Assembly (NCBI GenBank): GCA_023212695.1 | Contig: JALCCG010000030.1 | Span: 58,649 to 122,648, forward strand | Origin: Sporisorium sorghi | Lineage: Eukaryota > Basidiomycota > Ustilaginomycetes > Ustilaginales > Ustilaginaceae | Direction of reading: 5' to 3' | Length of the DNA stretch: 64,000 nucleotides | Part shown: in pieces, positions 57,254-64,000 of the stretch | Numbering within the stretch: the stretch's first letter is position 1 | How the letters are laid out: each line of letters opens with the position of its first letter | Position numbers and translations under genes: made by a program | Notes under the pieces: model-generated | What the model saw: the letters and a program-made list of their open reading frames with translations, nothing else | Database searches by the model: none | Told to the model about the DNA's origin: nothing

Positions 57254-60200
57254 TTGTCACCATGCAACATCTCCGTTCGTGACAACGTCGCCACTCGCAC
57301 TTCATCTTCAACACCATCAGCACGTTCAGTTCGAAAAGCCGACTCTGTACACCCCTTGAGCCATCGAAAGAGCCTCCAGGCCAAACTCCAAGCCTCACCC
57401 ACGCGCTCCAGCCCTTATCAACGAACCGGCTCCTTCAAGTCCGGCCCTCCTTCCTCGCGCTCAACCTCGAGCGTCGGAGGCTCCCCTCGTCCCTTCTTCC
57501 ACTCGGACGGCAATCTCTCCAGCTCGGGCGACGACGAACACGACAACGACGACCTCGGGTCCAAACACATCCCCGGAATCAAACTTCCCGTCCCCACGCT
57601 CGCCATGTCATCTCGCAAGGCATCAAGAGCGTCCATGGGCAAGAAGCCCACCAAGGTCTACTCGACCAAAAAGGAGCGGGCTCGTGGCGAGCGCAAGGCT
57701 AGCGTTCGCAAGGAACGCTTCGAAGAACTCGACACCGACTCGGATCTGACCGATGTTCCCTCCGATGAAGACGCCGATGCGCATGGCTCGGCCGCCGGCC
57801 CTTCTTACTCTGGCCTCGACAAGGGCAAGGCAAGAAGCATCGATGGCGACAGCGATGACTTGGAATCCGACTCGGACACCGAGATGGAACGCAAGCTCGC
57901 CGAAGCAGGCGACGGCGAGTCTCTTCTCGGCAGCGGCGCTTCCGGCGAAGACACCGAGGAAGAAGAGGAGCGCTTCATCATCCAAGACGCTCTCGACCGA
58001 CAGTCGAAAGCCAAAGCACGTCTTCAGCATCGCGACTCTTTCGACCGTCGCCGTCACGGCAGCGAGCGCGACTCGGCCAGTAAGAGTGATCTTCAGCATC
58101 GCGCCCGATCCATCGCGATACGCCGTGGCTCTCAAGGCGCCCAAACCGAGGACGCAGAGGCCGATGTGGAGGACCAAGACGATGATGACGATGATGAAGC
58201 CGACGACGACGTCGATCTGCTCTCCATGTCTCCCGATACGCTTCGCATGTACGGCTTGCCCGTCATCGAGGACGAGCTCTTTGAGGAGCAAGAGGCTTTC
58301 AACTCTTCCTCCGAGCCCTCGTTTACCGACTTTTTCGAGACCTCGACAGACAGCGAGGCCGACGTGGCCGACCTGCAGAACGAGGTTGGTGACGATGACG
58401 ACGAGTTCACCACCGACTCGGACGAGGACCACGATATCAGTGACCTTGAGGGTGGCTTGCTCGACGCTCCTCTGATCGCACACATTGGCACAGCTCCTGC
58501 GACCGATGATCCGAACGCAGAGGCTGCCGCCGACGCCGCCCAAGATGGCACGCTGCAACCCAAACCCGAGATGCCGTTGCTCGTCATCGAGGACCTCGAT
58601 GGCCGTCTCATCTATGCACGCGCTGGCGATGGCGAAGCCGTCTTTGGCTCCGACGGCGAGTTCGAATTCGTCAATGACAGCGACGACGACAGCGCCGACT
58701 GGGAGTTTGACCAAGGTGGCAACAGGCTTTGGGCTGGTGCCGGCGGTCACAGCGGCCTGCTCGGAGCTCCCGAAGACGACGGCGATACGACAGACGAGCT
58801 TCCTGATGAGGATATGCCTTATCCGCGTCTTCTCGTTGGTTCAGTCGCTCCTCGTGGCGGTCGCAATGCGAGACGCGCAAGAGCCATGGCCACCAACTCG
58901 CGTCGCCTTTCACCCGCAGCTCCCAGCTCGCTCCCCTTCCCTTCCTTGCCTCAGTCTGCTCAGGCCATGACAACGACAGACTCGGGCGTCGGCGGCGCAG
59001 GCACAACGACGCTGCCCGGCGGCTCGAGAGTTTCGCCCTCTTCTTCCGATGACCCCGCCTCCAGCGAGGTTGGCATCACCATCTCGACCGAGCAGCTTGC
59101 ACGCGATCCCGAGGGCACCTTGAAAGCCGCCGCCGCTGCTCTCGGCGTCACTATCGAAGAAGCTGCCACTCTGGTGGCTGGCGTTCAGCTTCCTGCTCTC
59201 GGCAATGGCGGCGAAGATGCTAGCGCAAGCGCAAGCGCCAGCAGTCACGGAAGTGGAAGCGGTTCTGCTTCGCTCGACAGCACGGTGGCTGCCCCAAAGA
59301 CCCCGGAACAGCAGCGCGTCGCCAACGTCATCAAGCCTCAGATGGGCAGCTTCATGCCTACGTCTGCAAAGTCGGTGCACCGCGCCGTCATCGACGGCTC
59401 TCGCAAAGCGCCTTCTCCCTTCTCAGGCAAGCGAAGTCTCGAGAAGAAGGGGCTCGCCAAGAAGCGCAGAGCCGCGCGTCGCAGCTCCCTCCTCGACGAG
59501 GGCCTCTCTGCCAAACGTCTCCGACGATTCTCGTCCGCCAACGATGCCGCCTCGGCCTCGGCGCTCGACGAGTACAGCGAGATGGCCCCCTCGTCGCCCG
59601 AGCCTATTGAGGAGGTAGATCCCATGGAGCTCGATGACGTGGTCGATTCCAGCATGATCTGGCGTGGCACCGGTTCCAAGTCGCCCTCGCCTGAGTTGGA
59701 CGGCGGTGACGGAGCAGACGGCGGTCGCCGTCCTTCGATGCGATCCTCTCGCAAGACTTCGTCGGCGCCTGGTCTCAATCTGAATGCCTTTGCGCGATGG
59801 CACAAAATCCCAATGGGCTCGTTCCGTGACTCGCAGGCGGCGCCCGTTCCGTCGCAAAACGCATTCCAGCAGCAGCATCAGCACCAGCAGCCGCTCGGCA
59901 CGTTTTTGCTCACGCGCTCGCAGGGTCAGTCTGGCAACCGCGCGGGACGCACCAGCTCGCCCTTCCGATCCAGCTCGAATGCTGCACGCCATCCCGAGAT
60001 GTTTTCGATCAGTCCCTTGCGACAGGCGCACGACGAGGACAACAACGAGGCTGGCCGCTCGAGCGACAGCACGTCGGGCAGGCGACGATCCTTCATCATC
60101 TCACCCGTACTCTTCCCAACTCGTGGTGGGGAAATTCCACCGCCGTCGTCCTCCTCCAGCACGTACGGAGCTCAGAATGCGCCCACGTACAGTCAGATCG

Positions 60201-60877
60201 CTGGCTTGCGTCTCGGTGGCAATAACGCTGTCGGCGATGCTGCGAGCGTAGCCTCCAACACGAGCGCTGGCCCTGGACGAATCACGCGACGAGAAAAGCG
60301 AGAGAAGCGTGCCAGACGCGCTGCTTTGCTCGCTTCTCAGGGTGAGGACGGCGCAGCTGGTTCTCCGCAAACCGTGGCGGACGAGGAGCGTGCCGCTTCC
60401 GGCTCGCCTGCGTCTGCGCCTGCACCGACGACACCTTTGCTGCAGCTCTCGAGTCTGCCCGAGGGCGCGTTCACGTACGACGAAGGCGAGTCGCCTGCCA
60501 CTGCCTTCCCGCGCATGCGCATAACCGACGCGACGCCAACGCCTCGAGGCTCGCCGGCTCCCTCTGGTCCGCCCACTGTGGGCAAGGACTTGCTGCAGCC
60601 AGGCTCGAACCTCAACCCGAACAGACACCTTGGCTCTAAAGCCGAGGTGCCAGCTGCGCAGGGTGCGTCGAATGAGGCGATGCCAAGCAGCGAAGCGCCA
60701 GTTGGAGGTGCCGAGGACAAGCAACAGGAGTCCCCGTCGGTGTCGGCCTCGATGTCGGGCGCACTGCCTTCGTCGGCATGCAAGACGCCTCTGCACTCGC
60801 CATTGTTCGGTGGCATCTTTGGCGGCGCTCTCAACTACGACCTGGAAGACAAGGAGGCTGAGCCGCTGCGAATCTGA
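57254..60877 (+). CDS. Large acidic nuclear protein, possibly IFH1/CRF1-like
   Basis: About 1,200 codons, open from just after the TAG at 57245. The first in-frame ATG is 57605, but the preceding 350 nt read as normal coding sequence (acidic SSSGDDEHDNDDLGSKHIPG), so a 5' exon is likely. One candidate is ATG 57082 (MSRQLSADY) with donor GTAAGT at 57110. Asp/Glu-rich blocks surround LSMSPDTLRMYGLPVIEDEL, EPSFTDFFETSTDSE and LLVIEDLDGRLIYARAGDGE, and the mid-region FEFVNDSDDDSADWEF. A basic cluster (KKGLAKKRRAARRSS, residues ~735-750) suggests a nuclear localisation signal. The EPSFTDFF and DLDGRLIYARAGDGE blocks recall the fungal IFH1/CRF1 ribosomal-protein-gene co-regulators; this is from memory of the family and needs a profile search. 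Confidence 0.6.
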   Translation: MSPCNISVRDNVATRTSSSTPSARSVRKADSVHPLSHRKSLQAKLQASPTRSSPYQRTGSFKSGPPSSRSTSSVGGSPRPFFHSDGNLSSSGDDEHDNDDLGSKHIPGIKLPVPTLAMSSRKASRASMGKKPTKVYSTKKERARGERKASVRKERFEELDTDSDLTDVPSDEDADAHGSAAGPSYSGLDKGKARSIDGDSDDLESDSDTEMERKLAEAGDGESLLGSGASGEDTEEEEERFIIQDALDRQSKAKARLQHRDSFDRRRHGSERDSASKSDLQHRARSIAIRRGSQGAQTEDAEADVEDQDDDDDDEADDDVDLLSMSPDTLRMYGLPVIEDELFEEQEAFNSSSEPSFTDFFETSTDSEADVADLQNEVGDDDDEFTTDSDEDHDISDLEGGLLDAPLIAHIGTAPATDDPNAEAAADAAQDGTLQPKPEMPLLVIEDLDGRLIYARAGDGEAVFGSDGEFEFVNDSDDDSADWEFDQGGNRLWAGAGGHSGLLGAPEDDGDTTDELPDEDMPYPRLLVGSVAPRGGRNARRARAMATNSRRLSPAAPSSLPFPSLPQSAQAMTTTDSGVGGAGTTTLPGGSRVSPSSSDDPASSEVGITISTEQLARDPEGTLKAAAAALGVTIEEAATLVAGVQLPALGNGGEDASASASASSHGSGSGSASLDSTVAAPKTPEQQRVANVIKPQMGSFMPTSAKSVHRAVIDGSRKAPSPFSGKRSLEKKGLAKKRRAARRSSLLDEGLSAKRLRRFSSANDAASASALDEYSEMAPSSPEPIEEVDPMELDDVVDSSMIWRGTGSKSPSPELDGGDGADGGRRPSMRSSRKTSSAPGLNLNAFARWHKIPMGSFRDSQAAPVPSQNAFQQQHQHQQPLGTFLLTRSQGQSGNRAGRTSSPFRSSSNAARHPEMFSISPLRQAHDEDNNEAGRSSDSTSGRRRSFIISPVLFPTRGGEIPPPSSSSSTYGAQNAPTYSQIAGLRLGGNNAVGDAASVASNTSAGPGRITRREKREKRARRAALLASQGEDGAAGSPQTVADEERAASGSPASAPAPTTPLLQLSSLPEGAFTYDEGESPATAFPRMRITDATPTPRGSPAPSGPPTVGKDLLQPGSNLNPNRHLGSKAEVPAAQGASNEAMPSSEAPVGGAEDKQQESPSVSASMSGALPSSACKTPLHSPLFGGIFGGALNYDLEDKEAEPLRI

Positions 60878-61315
60878 AGTCGCAGCTCACCAAGATCTCT
60901 CTGCAAACGCAACACTGGTACATATCTCGGCGACCCGGTCTCATGTGAATGTCTCTGTCCGCACATAGTTCTTTCTCTGGATCCGTCTGGTCTCAAGCTG
61001 CCCGAGCTCCGGTCTTGTTCTTCTTGCCAATGAGAAGGAAACAACGCTGGAGTGATGGAGGCAAGCAAGCACGTTTTCGTCTTGAATCGACTCCTTCTCT
61101 AATTGTCACAAAGTCTTGTCTTGGCTCACTTTGGCAATCGAAATCTCAAAGTATCAGGAACATCTTGTTGTGTTGTTGATGATAGGATGATGAAGTGGTG
61201 CTTGCGTATCAGGGAGATGAGAGATTGGGCGGTATCAGCAGCGGTGAGTGTGCGGAAACCGCGGCAGCAGCACGTGGGTACGTCAATGGGGGCCCAAGAC
61301 TTTGATTTGGGTTCG

Positions 61316-61341
61316 AGGACCCTGCAGGGTCGCAGGGTCCT
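61316..61341. repeat. Perfect inverted repeat (10-bp arms)
   Basis: AGGACCCTGC and GCAGGGTCCT separated by AGGGTC, about 440 bp after the stop of the acidic protein gene. Confidence 0.8.
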
Positions 61342-63461
61342 TCTAGCAGGTACGAAAATTTCACCCGTCTGGATCGGCGGTGCTTGTTGCTCGGCACCTG
61401 TGTCTCTGAGAGCATGGCCGACGAAATCGAAGATTCTCAGCGTGGGAACAAGAGAGACAGCAGGAGGAGGAGGAGGGTTCGTTCCGATGCCGTTCCCGAG
61501 CGCAAGACTTTCCATGGCCATCGGACGCGGGTCGATCGTCACGCGGTCTGGGCGGCATCGCGATCAAGTGGTCACAAGAGGAAGACGCCTAGCGTGAGAC
61601 AGGGGGCTGGCTGCGCTGTCGATCCGCGCGAACACAATGGGGCAGGTGTGCACGAGCGGGTCACACGCGAACGGCCATGCTGCATGCATCAGTGTCAGGC
61701 GAGGAGATGCCCTCCTTCTCCGGGAAGTGCTTGGGTGCTGCGACCGCGATGGTGCAAGTCACCAGATGGACGGAGTTGGTATGCCATCAACACCACATGT
61801 TCAGTTTGTCTGGACCCCAGAGCCTACTCCTCATGCTTGCTGCTTGCGTCGTCGAGACCCCTCTCAGCGTGACCACAAAGTGCTCTCAAGCTGGACTTGG
61901 CGGCAAGCCAGGACGGGAAGACGCCATGTAATTTACATGCATTCGCATTGATTGACCGACGAAAGCGCAGAAGAGAGCGGCAGGAAGGAAGTCATTGGCA
62001 AGCTCGACATGCGTCTCCCGCGACGCTGGCTGCTGTTGGCTGCCTCGTCCGATCGCCACGATGCAAAGACGCGACGATCGGCTCTCGAGCAATTTAGAGC
62101 TGTTGTTGGAAATTTTGGAAATTATTGGGGTGCAAGGCTCGCCCAAGTTGGCCCGACGTGCTGCATTGGTCCCTTAGACCCAGGATGTCTCTTGCATGCA
62201 AACACTCCGATGATTGAACTAGAGTCGGCGACAGAGCGAGCGAAGGAGAAGGAGAGAGAGCCTCGACAAAAAAAAGAGGCACGCTCTCTACTGTAGCTCT
62301 GTCGGCTCGAGCTTGAGTTCCCCGGCCGAGCTTGCTCGCCGTTGCTGCTCCCAAAGACGACGATGCAATGCCAGGGTCCAAGTCAGGGTTTTCTTCGCTT
62401 TTGCCAAGCAGAGTCTCGTCCCGCAAACACGCCCGAGCGCATGTTTTAAAGTGCACATTGGGACCCCTTTCTCAGCCGTTCGGATCGGTCGCGTTGCCGG
62501 TGACTGGCTGGCTGACTGGCTCGTTGGTTGGCTCGCTTGCAGTCTTACAGTAGCTTCGTTTTCGTTCCATCGTCTTGCAAAGCTCTCTTCTTTTCAGCTT
62601 CCGATCAGTGACACTCCCCAAGCCACACACCGCAAGCGAAGATACTGTACAGCAGAGCACTTCGTTTTGACTTCGGGCTGGGGCGTGATGATTTGAAACC
62701 GAATTCTCAGCCGGTGACAACGAGCCAAGATGCAAACAGCATCTCAGCTAGCTAGCTCGCTTAGCGGGGCAATGCGAGGTACTGTATTTCGAACGCAGCC
62801 AATCGCGCTGTGCAGCTCTTGCCGTGCAGCAAGCGCAAGCGCAAGCGAAGCGACGATGCCATCCCACGCTACTGCAACGCCGGTGTGTGCGAAGCAGCAG
62901 CAGCTCGCAAGAGCAGCTTTTCATTCGACCTGATTGGAGCGTTGACAGGCGGAAAAAACGGAGAAGAAAAGAGACAGAAAAGAAGCATTTCTTTTCGTTT
63001 CTGCGCTTGTTGGTGGGTTTTGGACCCTGTGTGGGCGACACTGAACACGCGGTACGCCCGCCAAGTGCCGCTGCCGATCCCTCCAGTTGCACTCTCTCAT
63101 TCCCCTGCATCTGACCCCATTTCGAGAAGAACAAGAGCAAAAGCCCGCTTTTGCAGACAAGTTTGAAATTTGGCATCCAATCGAATCAACGCCTCTCTTT
63201 CTCTCAGAGTCTCCTTCCTTCTAGCTCGGGTGGCTTGGCTGAAAAGCTCGAACTCGGAGCAAAAAATTTGTTTTCGCTCCTTGCCTGCACGGCGAATACC
63301 TCGTTCGCTCTCTGCCCCGCCAAGAGAGGGTTCACGGGAAGACCCTGGATTGCAGAGATGAGTCGACTCTGTTTGTTAGGCTTTTCGACCCTGCAGAAAC
63401 CCACCTCCTTCATATCATGCCCCCAATCGTCGGTTTTGTCAATGCATTCTTCTGTCCTGTG

Positions 63462-63488
63462 ACTCTCTCTCTCTCTCTCTCTCTCTCT
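63462..63488. repeat. CT dinucleotide microsatellite
   Basis: Thirteen or so CT units. Confidence 0.9.
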
Positions 63489-63870
63489 GGGTCAACGATT
63501 GTCTCGTGCGAAACAGGAGAAGCGAACCACGGGCATCCTTGAATGCGTTGAGCTGCTGATAGGAAGAATTCAGCGAGCGCACGAAAATGGACCCTCTTGC
63601 TCAAGACTGGCTGACCGACCAGCTGTTTCTGCCTTGGCACAACTCGGTCCTGCTGCTGCTGCTGCTTTGTTGTTTGCACTCCGCTTGAGCTGGCTGAGCA
63701 GAGGAGCAAGCCCAGCCTCGCCTGAACTGCAATGTGGCATGCAGGCCAGCCATCAACGGAGCAAGCGGGAGTTGCGGGCGCACATTGTCCTTCAATGCAG
63801 TCTGATGCAAAAGTTTGTTTCGTCTCTCTCTCTCTCCCTCTAGCTGCGGTCATGGTCGGTCTCGGAGTCT

Positions 63871-63908
<38 letters not shown>
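63871..63908. repeat. Poly-T tract near window end
   Basis: 38 consecutive T, followed by A7 and AT-rich sequence. Sequence to its right has lower complexity and GC than the rest of the window. Confidence 0.85.
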
Positions 63909-63915
<7 letters not shown>

Positions 63916-64000
63916 TTATATTTTAATTTCCGTACCCTCCCTTCGCCCTCTACAAAACAGCTCTAAAAGATAAAAAGAAAACCAAAACCAACCCCGAACC

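Larger units (their letters stand above)
60878..64000. other. 3.1 kb without a supportable gene
   Basis: Contains a perfect 10-bp-arm inverted repeat (61316-61341), a CT microsatellite (63462-63488) and a long T tract (63871-63908). ORFs here lack conserved motifs and run over both strands equally. A 138-codon minus-strand reading (61126-61542) is not convincing. An unspliced gene with short exons cannot be excluded. Confidence 0.5.

Noticed and set aside
61126..61542. 138-codon minus-strand protein
   Set aside because: No signal, domain or codon pattern supports it; equally long readings exist on the other strand.
60878..64000. tRNA or other RNA gene in the gene-poor end
   Set aside because: No A/B box or cloverleaf arrangement could be traced by eye.

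Overview
The window is nuclear DNA of a basidiomycete, almost certainly a smut fungus (Ustilaginaceae; genus not determinable by eye). The evidence is compact, mostly intronless GC-rich housekeeping genes, a few 80-215 nt GT-AG introns, serine-rich low-complexity proteins, and a large tandem array of secreted proteins of the kind smuts use as candidate plant effectors.

Layout. 1-5.7 kb: bleomycin hydrolase (cut by the window edge), 3-phosphoglycerate dehydrogenase and an F-box-like protein. 5.9-32.3 kb: eleven related secreted-protein genes, all on the minus strand, called E1 to E11 here in left-to-right order. Each has a signal peptide, a variable Pro/Ser-rich linker and a C-terminal domain whose core reads roughly V-x-x-W-S-x-x-x-x-G-x-x-L-x-L-x-G-x-F/Y-H. 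E1-E3 carry two copies of the domain, E4-E11 one. Two members are broken: E3 (long poly-C tract at the signal-peptide boundary, a frameshift and in-frame stops) and E10 (one in-frame stop). A 4.5-kb PIF/Harbinger-type DNA transposon (26.0-30.6 kb) lies between E10 and E11, and its left end sits in the TATA-like box of E10. The transposon has a Myb/SANT-like gene, a DDE transposase gene and, between them, a decayed foreign-looking gene fragment flanked by ~37-bp direct repeats.

33.0-34.7 kb: two paralogous small secreted proteins with a lysine run just after the signal peptide; one is intact with one intron, the other is frameshifted. 35-61 kb is conserved housekeeping sequence: SRP receptor alpha, GPN3, a PA-TM-RING ubiquitin ligase, LEU2, DCN1, mitochondrial ribosomal protein uL5m, LSM3, P5C dehydrogenase, an unknown serine-rich protein, NOG1 and a large acidic protein that may be IFH1/CRF1-like. 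61-64 kb shows no gene I can support.

The most notable system is the array: a lineage-specific secreted family showing tandem duplication, domain doubling, rapid linker change, pseudogene formation and transposon attack. It resembles smut effector clusters such as the Ustilago maydis eff1 family in size, arrangement and signal peptides, but I could not align them and do not assert identity.
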